64,000 nucleotides of DNA from contig NZ_JAHRVA010000002.1 in assembly GCF_019100495.1 (NCBI RefSeq), positions 117,833 through 181,832 of the forward strand, written 5' to 3'. Below the pieces are notes generated by a model, which saw nothing but the letters and a program-made list of their open reading frames with translations, made no database searches and was not told where the DNA came from. Of this stretch, positions 45,376 through 53,807 are shown in pieces. A program made the translations under genes and the position numbers. Position 1 is the first letter of the stretch. Every line of letters starts with the position of its first letter. This DNA comes from Falsochrobactrum tianjinense. Lineage in GTDB: Bacteria > Pseudomonadota > Alphaproteobacteria > Rhizobiales > Rhizobiaceae.

Positions 45376-45783
45376 TTAACCGCCGGAGGGAACTGGGCAA
45401 GAAAGGTCACCTTCTTCGCAGTTCAGGTATTCAGAGAACTGTTTATTTCGTTCTTTTGTGAGCTTTTCACGACATATGGCTACTGTCATCGGGTGCACGC
45501 TACCGCCAGCGGTCCCCGATGCCGAAAAATTGCACTCCGCGTCCCGGAATTTGACCCATGCACGTTGTGAGGTGATCAGAAGCTTCTTGGCATCTTCGTC
45601 GTCAGAAAGGCGCTTTTCGATCTCTCTGTAATGCGCATTTAGCTGCTTATCTGCTTTCGCGAAATCGTCGTTGGCACACTTGTTCATTGTTGCCTGATCT
45701 TGCGCATTATTGCAATCAGAGGATGCAAAAGCAGAGCCCGAGAAGAACACAGCCGCTAACGTTATGGCGATATATTTCAACAT
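45376..45783 (-). CDS. LprI-family (DUF1311) secreted protein
   Basis: A 135-residue exported protein. A signal peptide (MLKYIAITLAAVFFSGSAFAS) is followed by CNNAQDQATMNKCANDDFAKADKQLNAHYREIEKRL and QRAWVKFRDAECNF, the Cys-bearing pattern of lysozyme-inhibitor LprI-like proteins; a second Cys pair (ICREKL, LNCEEGDLSC) should form disulfides. Such proteins may guard the cell wall against lysozyme. GGAGGG lies before the ATG. It is cargo of the tRNA-His element. Confidence 0.85.
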   Translation of the reverse strand: MLKYIAITLAAVFFSGSAFASSDCNNAQDQATMNKCANDDFAKADKQLNAHYREIEKRLSDDEDAKKLLITSQRAWVKFRDAECNFSASGTAGGSVHPMTVAICREKLTKERNKQFSEYLNCEEGDLSCPVPSGG

Positions 45784-46168
45784 TATACCCTCCGTTACTT
45801 TTGAAGTGAAAACAAAGTAAGAAATATCTGCAAATTATAAACGGTGCATCTAGAATTGGCCGCGATGGTTAATTAAAACAGGAGGGAATTACTTATTAGA
45901 AGAAGCTGAAATTGGTGCTGGGAGGGCGGAAGAAACCTGTCTGCTGGCTTACCAGCCCCAGCTGATCAGCTTGCCAAGTCTTATCTTCCGGCTTGGCTAA
46001 GCCCGCGAAAAACTTACAGCGCGCTATCGCTGCGTTCAATAGCCCCGCCATCGAGCGGGGTTAGGAATGAAGAAAGCGAAGCCAATGCTCCGCTTTTTTA
46101 GAAGATGACGTAGATTTTCCATCAGCGTAACTATTGATTACGTCAATTGCTGTATAAATGGGTGTCGC
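45784..46168. other. Non-coding part of the tRNA-His element, with hairpins
   Basis: About 385 bases with no convincing gene. Hairpins lie at 46043-46060 (CCCCGC/GCGGGG) and 46073-46099 (a GAAGC/GCTC-type stem followed by six T, resembling a rightward terminator). The piece looks like the end of a lost rightward gene. Confidence 0.45.
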
Positions 46169-47050
46169 TTAAAACTGGCACCGTTTCTCTACTGAGTAAA
46201 TTTGTGGTCCATCATAATCGAGTTTTTCATAGCGAAACTTGTACCAATCGTCGCTTTTCATGGTCGCAAAATCATGGGTGCCTTTCACTTCAAATGTATC
46301 GACAATCCATTCTTTACGTCCTTTTACTTTCGCAGAATAGCAAACGTTGTATGACGCGTACATCTTTAATTTAGAGACAAGTTGCCCTTGCTTCGTATCA
46401 TTTGAACCGATAAATTTATAATTTTCTTTATAGTAGTCATTCTTGTTCAAAGAATTAGTTATAAGTATGCTAACGTCTTCAAAATTCATGGGAGTTTCAT
46501 TTCTTACCCAAACAAAAGAACCTCCAGGGTAGTTGACGTTTTGTACCTGACCATCAATCTCCTCTAGTTTATTTGAAAAGCTTGCCTCAATCGACAGCTC
46601 AAGCCATGGGAATGTTGCTGAGAGGATTTTATCTGACTTATCATTGATTTCCCCAACCTGATTTTTAATCTGCGCTATATCAGACTGCATAATCCCGAGC
46701 GTTATTTGGATTTCTCTGATCTCCGGGTACTGCGATGCAATAATACCTCCTTCTGGCGCAGCTTTAACCGATAGCGTGGAAAAGCCAAACACGGCAGCCG
46801 CCATCAACAAACATGACACCCCAAGGCACTTAAAGGAAAAGTTGTCTTTCTCCTCTTTCAAACTGGAGAATATACCTCTAATTCTCGACAGCCACGAGCG
46901 TGGTGCGACAGACGTTATTATTCCAATAGCCGCTAATGATGCGGCCACAAAAATCGCGATATCGTTCTTTTGAATTAGATCAGATACTGTTGTCAGAAAT
47001 CCTGAAACGCCCATAAAGACTGGATAGGTGTACTGCTTCAAATTCGCCAT
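46169..47050 (-). CDS. Unknown membrane protein of the tRNA-His element
   Basis: A 293-residue protein with no family recognised. Hydrophobic segments lie near residues 8-25, 28-45 and 74-92; a coiled-coil-like stretch (IREIQITLGIMQSDIAQIKNQVGEINDKSDKIL) follows, then a soluble domain of about 150 residues rich in Lys, Asp and aromatic residues, probably outside the membrane, with two Cys (YNVCYS, EKRCQF). GGAGGGG precedes the ATG, supporting expression. It is markedly A+T-rich compared with core genes. Such a layout (membrane anchor, coil, sensor-like domain) recurs in island cargo, including defence effectors, but nothing proves that here. Confidence 0.75.
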   Translation of the reverse strand: MANLKQYTYPVFMGVSGFLTTVSDLIQKNDIAIFVAASLAAIGIITSVAPRSWLSRIRGIFSSLKEEKDNFSFKCLGVSCLLMAAAVFGFSTLSVKAAPEGGIIASQYPEIREIQITLGIMQSDIAQIKNQVGEINDKSDKILSATFPWLELSIEASFSNKLEEIDGQVQNVNYPGGSFVWVRNETPMNFEDVSILITNSLNKNDYYKENYKFIGSNDTKQGQLVSKLKMYASYNVCYSAKVKGRKEWIVDTFEVKGTHDFATMKSDDWYKFRYEKLDYDGPQIYSVEKRCQF

Positions 47051-47280
47051 TTTGCCCCTCCCTAAGAATCAGCAAAATGTTTATCCGATTTCAATTCGGC
47101 AGGCATCATAACGATGCGCTAGTGTGACTTTTTGGCTTTCGTATACAGCCCGCTGTCACAATCAAGTACAACTCTAGGTAACGCGTAAGACTTTTTGCGC
47201 ACTTATGAAAATCCCGGTGAGTAGCCGCTCAATCGTTTCAGGCAGACGCAAGACACGCGCCAAATTCACGTACATCAACG

Positions 47281-47323
47281 TGTTACAATCTGCGCAATAA
47301 ATTGTGTAACAAACTGTGATACA
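47281..47323. promoter_or_regulatory. Candidate right arm-type integrase sites
   Basis: GTGTTACAAT (47281-47290, inverted), TTGTGTAACA (47303-47312) and CTGTGATAC (47315-47323). The last two repeat the pair seen at the left end (44664-44686). They lie 50-90 bases inside attR. Confidence 0.5.
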
Positions 47324-47371
47324 AATTCGGAGGGTAAAGGGAAATTGTACAATTAATACAGTAGTATAATA

Positions 47372-47405
47372 GTTGGTTCAACTCCAACCGACCGTACAAT
47401 TTCCC
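47372..47405 (+). repeat. attR: duplicated tRNA-His 3' end
   Basis: Second copy of the 34-base repeat, with one mismatch (A at 47398 where tRNA-His has C, so CCA is broken to AAA-like). It is not part of a tRNA, as the preceding 40 bases show no cloverleaf. Confidence 0.92.
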
Positions 47406-47616
47406 GTATGAATGCTGATTATAGATCCGCTTATGGGGCATATTAAATAACATTCACTTGAGGTGTTCTGTTTCAAGAAATTTATACTTATATATCTTGA
47501 ATGATATATTGGTAAAATTATTCATGCCGATTGCGATATATGCACGGAACTATTTCCTCGTTTAGCGATTACTCCTTGACGCTATGTGGAGCGCCAAAAC
47601 CAGGAGGTATTGATCT

Positions 47617-47832
47617 ATGAAACGGGTCAGTCCGAGCGAAGCAAGGCAAGGCCGAGAGGGAAGACCAGTCCTTTTAATATTGCTGGTGAGTATCGTCGCT
47701 GCATTTGCCGTATGGTTTCTGGTCGAGATCTATGGTCAGGTGATCTCACCGGATAAGCCCTCGAATAGCGAGAATTCCATACCGCCTGCGACAACGGAAT
47801 CTGTGCCGCCAGCATCCGGTGGTGGTCAGTAG
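47617..47832 (+). CDS. Small single-span membrane protein, 71 residues
   Basis: Basic N-terminus (KRVSPSEARQGREGRP), one membrane span (VLLILLVSIVAAFAVWFLVEIYG), then a Pro/Ser/Thr-rich tail ending PPASGGGQ. AGGAGG lies 10 bases before the ATG. No family is recognised. It precedes mgtC by 70 bases on the same strand and could be co-transcribed with it. Confidence 0.75.
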   Translation: MKRVSPSEARQGREGRPVLLILLVSIVAAFAVWFLVEIYGQVISPDKPSNSENSIPPATTESVPPASGGGQ

Positions 47833-47901
47833 ATTCTGCAATGCATGGTGTGGATGCTTGTGCGTTGAGGGAACCAACCTCATCTATGTCCGTTAAGGGG
47901 C

Positions 47902-48390
47902 ATGGATCAATTCTGGGCTGAATTCACACATGAAAATGTTCTGAGCCTTCCGGTGGTGCTGGTGCGAATGCTGCTTGCAACTGTGTTGGGGGCTATTATC
48001 GGACTGGAGCGCGAATGGCGTAAGAGACCGGCGGGTCTCAAAACCCATATGATGGTCTGTCTGGCTTCGGCGACCTTCACGATTGTTTCGGTGGAACTGG
48101 TGAATATACCAATCTTTGACGATCCGAATATCAGAATGGACCCGTCCCGCCTCATTGAAGCCATTACCGGCGGCGTTGCTTTTCTTGCCGCTGGTTTCAT
48201 CATTTTTGCCAAAGGCAAGATCATGGGCATTACGACAGGGGCGGGTATGTGGCTAGCGGCTTCCGTCGGTCTGGCCAGTGGCCTCGGTCTTTGGCATATC
48301 GCGATCATAGCCACCGGTATTGCAATTATTACGCTCGTCGTGGTCGGCAACATGGAAAGGTCGGTCGGATCGGATAATAGTGAGCCATAG
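47902..48390 (+). CDS. mgtC: MgtC/SapB family membrane protein
   Basis: A 162-residue membrane protein with four or five spans. The signature GAIIGLEREWRKRPAGLKTHMMVCLASATF (about residues 29-58) and the conserved Asp-Pro-Ser-Arg (DPSRLIEAITGGVAFLAAGFI) mark the MgtC family, needed for growth in low magnesium and inside macrophages; it is a known virulence factor in Brucella. It lacks the C-terminal ACT-like domain of long MgtC proteins, as usual for Brucella. The ribosome site is weak. Confidence 0.92.
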   Translation: MDQFWAEFTHENVLSLPVVLVRMLLATVLGAIIGLEREWRKRPAGLKTHMMVCLASATFTIVSVELVNIPIFDDPNIRMDPSRLIEAITGGVAFLAAGFIIFAKGKIMGITTGAGMWLAASVGLASGLGLWHIAIIATGIAIITLVVVGNMERSVGSDNSEP

Positions 48391-48524
48391 GCATTTTCAG
48401 TTCGCCCAGACACGACATATGCTTATTACGCATGGCTATCATGTGCAGGTTGGTCTACCGACTTTCGTTCTCCATACCCATATGAAAGACACGGATGCAG
48501 GAAGTATCCGTGATGGAGAGAAAG

Positions 48525-48683
48525 ATGTTTGCCCGTTTCAACAGTCGTTTTGGTCACGCTTTTACGCAGTTCAACAGCGCAGTTCAGGCCGCTGCTGCCC
48601 TGCGCGTGGGACATCAGCCGCGTAAGCGCGACCTTGAAGCACTTGGTATAAATGTTGCGGAATTCCGCAAAATTCATGGATAA
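48525..48683 (+). CDS. Small conserved hypothetical protein, 52 residues
   Basis: MFARFNSRFGHAFTQFNSAVQAAAALRVGHQPRKRDLEALGINVAEFRKIHG. The start at 48525 is preferred because GGAGAG lies 6 bases upstream; in-frame ATGs at 48495 and 48513 lack it. It has an aromatic, basic N-terminus and a C-terminal RKRDLEALGI..AEFRKI segment like the DUF1127 proteins common in alphaproteobacteria. A terminator follows at once. Function is unknown; DUF1127 proteins act in phosphate and stress physiology in relatives. Confidence 0.72.
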   Translation: MFARFNSRFGHAFTQFNSAVQAAAALRVGHQPRKRDLEALGINVAEFRKIHG

Positions 48684-48701
48684 AGCTTAAGAGACTGATT
48701 G

Positions 48702-48727
48702 AAAAGCCCGGAACATCCGGGCTTTTT
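48702..48727. terminator. Bidirectional terminator between small protein and tctA
   Basis: AAAAGCCCGGA and TCCGGGCTTTTT form an 11-bp stem around ACA, with A and T tracts on both sides. It serves the rightward small gene and the leftward tctCBA operon. Confidence 0.92.
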
Positions 48728-48731
48728 CTGG

Positions 48732-50276
48732 TTAATCTTCATCCGACGCCATTTGAGCAAGCAATCCGCCCTTGCCACGCTGGCGTAGGATCATCGGGAC
48801 CACAACCGCCGTAATGGCCAGCAAGATCAATGTCACCGAGACCCACGAACTGACCAGAGTGAGCGGATTGCCCTGACTGATCTGCAATGCCTGACGCAGG
48901 CTTTTTTCGGCCATTGGCCCAAGAATAAGCCCCACGACTACAGGCGCAATCGGATAGGAAAAGCGGCGCAGCACGTAGCCAAGCAGGCCAAACGCCAAAA
49001 GCAGGCCCAGTTCGAACGAGACTGGCAGACCGAAAAGCATTGAGGTCGAAGCATTTGCGCCGATGGTGCCGAGCGTGGCGAAGACCAAAATGCCCGCATA
49101 GAGCCAATGGCGCGGGATGGTCAGCATCTTTACCCAAAGACCGATCATCGGCAAATTGAGCACCAGCAGCATCAGATTGGCCACCAGAAGGCTCGCAACC
49201 AGACCCCATACCAGCGAAGCATTGGTCACAAACAACAGCGGTCCGGGCTGAAGGCCGAATTGCTGGAAGCCTGCCAGCATAATAGCGGCTGTCGCCGTTG
49301 TCGGGAGGCCGAGCGTGAGCAGGGGCACCAGTGTACCAGCGGCAGAGGCATTGTTTGCAGCCTCCGGACCGGCGACACCTTCAATTGCGCCTTTGCCGAA
49401 TTCTTCGGGATGCTTGGAAAATTGACGTTCCGCAGAATAGGATAAAAAGCTCGATACGTCCGCGCCACCGGCAGGCATCGCCCCAATGGGAAAACCGATC
49501 GCCGTACCGCGCAGCCACGGCACCCATGAGCGTTTCCAATCCGCCTTCGTCATCCAGACGGAACCTTTGATGGCGATGACCTCGTCATCGGGGGTCAGTT
49601 TTTTGGATACGACCGCAAGCGTTTCGCCAATGGCAAACAATGCCACGGCCATCGTGGTCACATTGATGCCGTCGAGAAGATTTGGCGTACCCATGACGAG
49701 GCGCGCCTGGCCGGTCAACTGATCGATCCCGATCAGGCCAAGCGCCAGACCGACGAAAAGCGATGTCAACCCACGCAGTGTCGAATCGCCGAAGGCCGCC
49801 GAAACGGTCATGAAGGCTAGAAGCATGAGCGCGAAATATTCCGACGGTCCGAAGGACAGCGCAAATTTGACCACCCATGGCGCGACAAAAGCTAGTGCCA
49901 GCGTGGCGATCAGGCCTGCGACGAACGAGCCAATGGCCGCTGTGGCAAGTGCCGGGCCACCACGTCCGGCGCGCGCCATCTTGTTGCCTTCCAGCGCGGT
50001 GACGATGGAGGCGCTTTCGCCTGGCGTGTTGAGCAGGATCGATGTGGTCGAACCGCCATACATGCCGCCATAATAAATACCCGCGAACATGATGAGCGAG
50101 CCGGATGGATCGAGCTTGTAGGTGACAGGCAGAAGAAGGGCGACGGTAAGTGCCGGACCGATGCCGGGAAGAACGCCGACCGCTGTTCCCAACGTTACGC
50201 CGATCAATGCGTAAAGAAGGTTTATGGGCTCCAGTGCCACTATGAGGCCGTGGGCGAGGAGTGCGACAGTATCCAT
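48732..50276 (-). CDS. tctA: Tripartite tricarboxylate transporter, large permease
   Basis: A 514-residue inner-membrane protein with 11-12 spans. The opening [35 protein letters not shown] and [32 protein letters not shown] are the TctA signature, repeated in the second half ([21 protein letters not shown] and [15 protein letters not shown]). It uses the ion gradient for uptake of citrate-like acids. The ATG at 50276 is chosen; a longer reading runs over tctB. Last gene of tctCBA. Confidence 0.93.
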   Translation of the reverse strand: MDTVALLAHGLIVALEPINLLYALIGVTLGTAVGVLPGIGPALTVALLLPVTYKLDPSGSLIMFAGIYYGGMYGGSTTSILLNTPGESASIVTALEGNKMARAGRGGPALATAAIGSFVAGLIATLALAFVAPWVVKFALSFGPSEYFALMLLAFMTVSAAFGDSTLRGLTSLFVGLALGLIGIDQLTGQARLVMGTPNLLDGINVTTMAVALFAIGETLAVVSKKLTPDDEVIAIKGSVWMTKADWKRSWVPWLRGTAIGFPIGAMPAGGADVSSFLSYSAERQFSKHPEEFGKGAIEGVAGPEAANNASAAGTLVPLLTLGLPTTATAAIMLAGFQQFGLQPGPLLFVTNASLVWGLVASLLVANLMLLVLNLPMIGLWVKMLTIPRHWLYAGILVFATLGTIGANASTSMLFGLPVSFELGLLLAFGLLGYVLRRFSYPIAPVVVGLILGPMAEKSLRQALQISQGNPLTLVSSWVSVTLILLAITAVVVPMILRQRGKGGLLAQMASDED

Positions 50277-50289
50277 GTGGCATCTCCCT

Positions 50290-50802
50290 TTAGACGAACT
50301 GTTCCAGCCAGCCGGATGGCAGCGAAAGTTGCAAGCCGCGTGAGAAAATGACCCAGACAGCGAAAGCAAAAATGATTCCAATGGGCAGGCTGATCCAGAA
50401 CTTGCGATAGCCGAAACCGCGCGCTGTCGCGGCAAAAAGCAGTCCTGTCGACAACGAAAAACCGATGGTCTTCATCGTCAGCATCTGGATCGCCAGACCG
50501 CCGATGATCCACGCCATAGGCGCCATTTCCTGTTGCTCCCGTTCGGGAAAATCGCCGCGAATTGCTTCGATCACTGTCCAGATAGCCAGCCCGAACAGCC
50601 CGGCTGCGACGATATAGGAAACAGTTTTGGGGCCGACCGGCGAATAGGACAGGACAGTATTGCCATAGGCCGTCGCCCAAGCAATCGCAATGGCAATGGC
50701 GGCCAGAACGAAGGCTATGACAAGAGCAGCGTGATCAGGACCTGCGCGTTGTTGCGCCGCCCCATCGGGACGGCGTTGTTCCTGTTGTTGCGTTCCTGTC
50801 AT
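50290..50802 (-). CDS. tctB: Tripartite tricarboxylate transporter, small permease
   Basis: A 170-residue protein with four spans (e.g. [23 protein letters not shown] and [32 protein letters not shown]). The closing F.R.L...LP.G motif is typical of TctB. Its polar first 20 residues lie in the cytoplasm. The start overlaps tctC's stop by four bases (ATGA), and tctA follows after 13 bases. Confidence 0.9.
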   Translation of the reverse strand: MTGTQQQEQRRPDGAAQQRAGPDHAALVIAFVLAAIAIAIAWATAYGNTVLSYSPVGPKTVSYIVAAGLFGLAIWTVIEAIRGDFPEREQQEMAPMAWIIGGLAIQMLTMKTIGFSLSTGLLFAATARGFGYRKFWISLPIGIIFAFAVWVIFSRGLQLSLPSGWLEQFV

Positions 50803-51749
50803 TTGACGAGGCCAATTTCCTTGAGGATAACTTCCGTCGACTTGATGTCCTTGGCAAGTTGCTCCTTGAACGCATCGCCCGCCAGATAGGTGTCTGCCCA
50901 ACCCTTGTCCTTGAGGCTTTTCTGCCAGGATTCCGATTTTACCATCTTCTCGATGTCAGCATTGATCGCTGCTTCCTGTTCAGCGGTAAGATCGGGTGCC
51001 GCGCCGACCATGCGCCAGTTCTGGATCGAAACATCCACACCGCCCTCCTTGAAGGTGGGGGCGTCAATGCCGTCAATGGACTCGTCGCTGGAAATGCCGA
51101 TAACACGCAATGCTCCGGCTTCGATCTGAGCTTCGAATTCGCCATAGCCGGAAATGCCGACCGTTACCTGATTGCCCAGAATTGCGGCGAGTGCTTCGCC
51201 GCCGCCCGAAAAGGCGATGTAATTGATCTTGGTGGGGTCTACGCCAACAGCCTTTGCAAGAAGGCCAGCGGTGATGTGGTCTGTGCCACCAGCCGAGCCA
51301 CCGCCCCATGAAACAGAGCCGGGATCGGCTTTAAGCTTTTCAACGAGATCACCCAGATTCTGAATGTCAGAAGATGCCGGGACGACGATGGCTTCATATT
51401 CGCCGGTCAGGCGCGCGATCGGCGTGATGGCATCGAGCGTGATCGGGGATTTGTTGGTCAGAATTGCGCCGACCATCACATAGCCGCCGACAATCAGCTG
51501 GCCTGGATCGCCCTTGTTCTGATTAACAAATTGCGCAAGGCCGATTGTGCCGCCCGCGCCAGGTACGTTGATGACTTGCACGCTGCCGGAAATCTCTTCG
51601 TCCTGAAGTACGTTCTGCATCGTGCGCGCGGTTTGGTCCCAGCCGCCGCCCGGAGCCGCAGGAGCCAAGATTTTGTAGTCCTCCGCCAAAGCAGCACTCG
51701 CCACGGCCAGAGCGGCGATGGATGTAAGGGCCAGAATCAATTTACGCAT
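50799..51749 (-). CDS. tctC: Tripartite tricarboxylate transporter, binding protein
   Basis: A 316-residue periplasmic protein. A signal peptide (MRKLILALTSIAALAVASAALA) precedes EDYKILAPAAPGGGWDQTARTMQ, the TctC start. NVPGAGGTIGLAQFVNQNKGDP and SWGGGSAGGTDHITAGLLAKAVG line the carboxylate-binding cleft. GGGAGGACT lies before the ATG at 51749; a longer reading to 51971 is not supported. Substrate is unknown; citrate or another tricarboxylate is usual. Confidence 0.93.
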   Translation of the reverse strand: MRKLILALTSIAALAVASAALAEDYKILAPAAPGGGWDQTARTMQNVLQDEEISGSVQVINVPGAGGTIGLAQFVNQNKGDPGQLIVGGYVMVGAILTNKSPITLDAITPIARLTGEYEAIVVPASSDIQNLGDLVEKLKADPGSVSWGGGSAGGTDHITAGLLAKAVGVDPTKINYIAFSGGGEALAAILGNQVTVGISGYGEFEAQIEAGALRVIGISSDESIDGIDAPTFKEGGVDVSIQNWRMVGAAPDLTAEQEAAINADIEKMVKSESWQKSLKDKGWADTYLAGDAFKEQLAKDIKSTEVILKEIGLVK

Positions 51750-52410
51750 AAGTCCTCCCTGAATGCACTTGCGTGCAGTTTTGCCGCCATTCGGCGGTCC
51801 TCCTCTAAACCCCTCTGCCTTGCCAGCAGATTTTTCGTAAAGCAGATTACAGAAGAGAAATGAAAAATGCCAGCAAACGCATTGCGGCTTTAGCGGCAAT
51901 AGGCACTCTTTTTCAGCGCCCGGCATTCTTTCGGTTGACCAATCTTCCAGTTGAGTTAAGGCAACTTGCATGATTTCCTACCGCTTAAACAGGGCTGAAA
52001 ATCTTCTTCTTGCTGCCGTTTTGGCAAAGGTTGAATTACTCGTGCCGGAGCCTTGCTCCGAGTAAGTATTAGAATGCGCGGATCTTAAATAAGTTGGGCG
52101 ATCATTAAGGAATTTCTAATGTATTGTATCAATGACTATTTGTATAAAGCCCAAAAGGTGAGGATTTCACCTTGGTTTATCACGGGAAGGTGACGAATTT
52201 ACTTAACAATATTTTTCATTCTATTGACGGCCTGTCTATAAGCCGGGCATTCGCAATCTGACAGTTTTTAGGATGCGGTGCCCATTCTTGACTTCTCCTA
52301 GTTTGGAATGGACCTATTTGGATGACCAAACAGTATCGGCATGCTCGCTGCGCTGTAACCAAATATTTGGGGCATGTGCCGACTAAGATTTTTGAAGCTT
52401 TAATTACTAT
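51750..52410. other. Gene-free region upstream of tctC
   Basis: About 660 bases, A+T-rich in the right half. No coding frame is convincing. It includes the tctC promoter, a small AAGGTGA/TCACCTT hairpin near 52155 and a longer imperfect hairpin (52336-52382) built on TCGGCA/TGCCGA around CCAAATATTTGG. A small RNA is possible. Confidence 0.4.
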
Positions 52411-52460
52411 ATTTATAAAAACGGCAGCTTTCCGTTTCGGAAAGCTGCCGTTGTTTTTTG
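52411..52460. terminator. Strong bidirectional terminator after the UxaB-like gene
   Basis: AACGGCAGCTTTCCG and CGGAAAGCTGCCGTT form a perfect 15-bp stem around TTT. The right side runs into GTTTTTT and the left into a matching A tract, so it can stop transcription in both directions. It lies 28 bases past the UxaB-like stop. Confidence 0.93.
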
Positions 52461-52487
52461 AAATCGTATAGCCAAATTGGTGCAGCG

Positions 52488-53615
52488 TTAAGCCTCACCA
52501 AGCGCTTGCCTGAGCCGATACTGTTCCAGATCGAGGCCCAGTTCTTTTGCACGTGTGATGATCGGCGCAAAGCGGCGCTGCTTTTTTTCTTCATGGTTGG
52601 AGGCGATATCGGCAATCCGGTGCTTGAGGAAAGGATTGAGGAACCGTTCCCGCACTGAGCCGACATAGGTTTCCGCTTCGCTTCCAAGGTCGTCGGCAGC
52701 AAAAACCGGCAGAACTTCCTCACGCCACATGGCTTCGAGCCCATCGCGGACAGCCGGGTCCTGCATGGCCTCGAGCACGATCTCATCCTTGGGGCGAGCA
52801 GTTTTCAACCATTGCTCGGCAATGTAGGTATGGCCGAGATTGAGAAGGTAAAGTTTCAACCGCTCGTAACGAGCCAGATCATCGGTCACGACAATATCGG
52901 GATGCTGGCAGGGAAGGGTCAGCCCTTCTGTCTTTTCGATGGCCCAGAGCGCATAGGGTTCAGCGATTGCTCCGACCGGATCGATGGGTTCGGAGACGAT
53001 GCGATCAACGAGACTGTTGGCGAAGACGCATTTCGTTTCAATCCATTGCCTGAATGTATCGGGCAGGCTCCAGTCTTGCGCCATTTGGAGCAGGATCGAA
53101 CGCAATTTGTCGCCATTGCGCGAAATAAGTTCGCAAGGAAAGATCGAAAGCGGCGCGTCGGGATTGGTCTGCCAGCGATGATGCAGCAGTACGAGAAGCT
53201 TGGCCGGAAAGCTTTTCGGCAAACGGTCGGGGCTTGTAATCAGCGTACTGTCGTCGCCGCCATCAAGTTCATACCCCTTATCGGCTGTGTTGGAGAGGAT
53301 GACTTTCACATTTGCGGAAAGCGTGCGGATTGTCTGCCAGTCTTGATGCGCCGAATAAGCGGCGGTGACGCTTCTTGCCTGATGCTGCACATCAACCGGC
53401 TTGCCGCCCGACAGGCCCCGGATGATGACCGGATAGCCTTGGCCGCTGTTCAGTGCCGCGATACGGCGAGCGCTGTCGGGATTTGCGGTCGTCTGCACGA
53501 TAGCGACCGTGCCAATCGCGTCACCCTTGGCCAGTGCTTCCGAAATGAAAAAATCCGCGTGTCCCAGCAGGAAACGACTGGTGCCGAATTGCAGAATCGA
53601 TGGTTGTCCGCTCAT
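52488..53615 (-). CDS. Uronate/polyol reductase, UxaB-like (mannitol dehydrogenase family)
   Basis: A 375-residue NAD(P)-dependent long-chain dehydrogenase. The N-terminal nucleotide-binding start is ILQFGTSRFLLGHADFF, and VILSNTADKGYEL and PCELISRNGD fit the UxaB/MtlD family. The catalytic Lys-x4-Asn-x2-His pattern is present in KLYLLNLGHTYIAEQWL. In this context it most likely reduces D-tagaturonate to D-altronate; D-fructuronate to D-mannonate is the alternative. It is somewhat shorter than E. coli UxaB (about 480). It is divergent from the GntR gene. Confidence 0.83.
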   Translation of the reverse strand: MSGQPSILQFGTSRFLLGHADFFISEALAKGDAIGTVAIVQTTANPDSARRIAALNSGQGYPVIIRGLSGGKPVDVQHQARSVTAAYSAHQDWQTIRTLSANVKVILSNTADKGYELDGGDDSTLITSPDRLPKSFPAKLLVLLHHRWQTNPDAPLSIFPCELISRNGDKLRSILLQMAQDWSLPDTFRQWIETKCVFANSLVDRIVSEPIDPVGAIAEPYALWAIEKTEGLTLPCQHPDIVVTDDLARYERLKLYLLNLGHTYIAEQWLKTARPKDEIVLEAMQDPAVRDGLEAMWREEVLPVFAADDLGSEAETYVGSVRERFLNPFLKHRIADIASNHEEKKQRRFAPIITRAKELGLDLEQYRLRQALGEA

Positions 53616-53656
53616 TTTCTCTCCCTCGATTGATTATGTGAATAGCTAATCCAGCA

Positions 53657-53672
53657 CTTGAAATTGGTCAAG
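53657..53672. promoter_or_regulatory. Candidate operator of the GntR regulator
   Basis: CTTGA-AATTGG-TCAAG is an inverted repeat with 5-bp arms in the 192-base divergent region between the UxaB-like and GntR genes. FadR-subfamily regulators bind such TTGGT-containing repeats. Supported only by position and symmetry. Confidence 0.4.
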
Positions 53673-53807
53673 CCAGTCTCGAGAAGATGACAGAAAAGCA
53701 GTGCGACAAAACGGCAGAAATATATAAAATTCATAAATATCAATAATATGGCAAATATTGCACTTTGGATCGGTTCAAAATATGGTAAGGCCAGTTTGGG
53801 AGTGATC

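Larger units (their letters stand above)
44548..47405. mobile_element. Integrated element remnant in tRNA-His
   Basis: A direct repeat of the tRNA-His 3' end flanks 2.8 kb: left copy 44548-44581 and right copy 47372-47405, 34 bases with one mismatch. The left end has an integrase stub; candidate arm-type sites occur inside both ends. Cargo is the tail of a RepA-like ATPase, an LprI-like protein and an unknown membrane protein. The integrase is broken, so the element cannot move by itself. Confidence 0.87.
47051..47616. other. Right end of the element and flank
   Basis: Holds the promoter of the membrane-protein gene, candidate arm sites (47281-47323), attR (47372-47405) and then about 210 A+T-rich bases up to the small membrane protein. 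No gene is seen. Confidence 0.5.

Noticed and set aside
47372..47405. A second tRNA-His gene
   Set aside because: Only the 3' 26 bases match and no D arm or anticodon arm precedes them; it is an att duplicate.
48732..50435. Longer TctA start at 50435
   Set aside because: It would overlap the whole start of tctB, and family proteins begin near the ATG at 50276.
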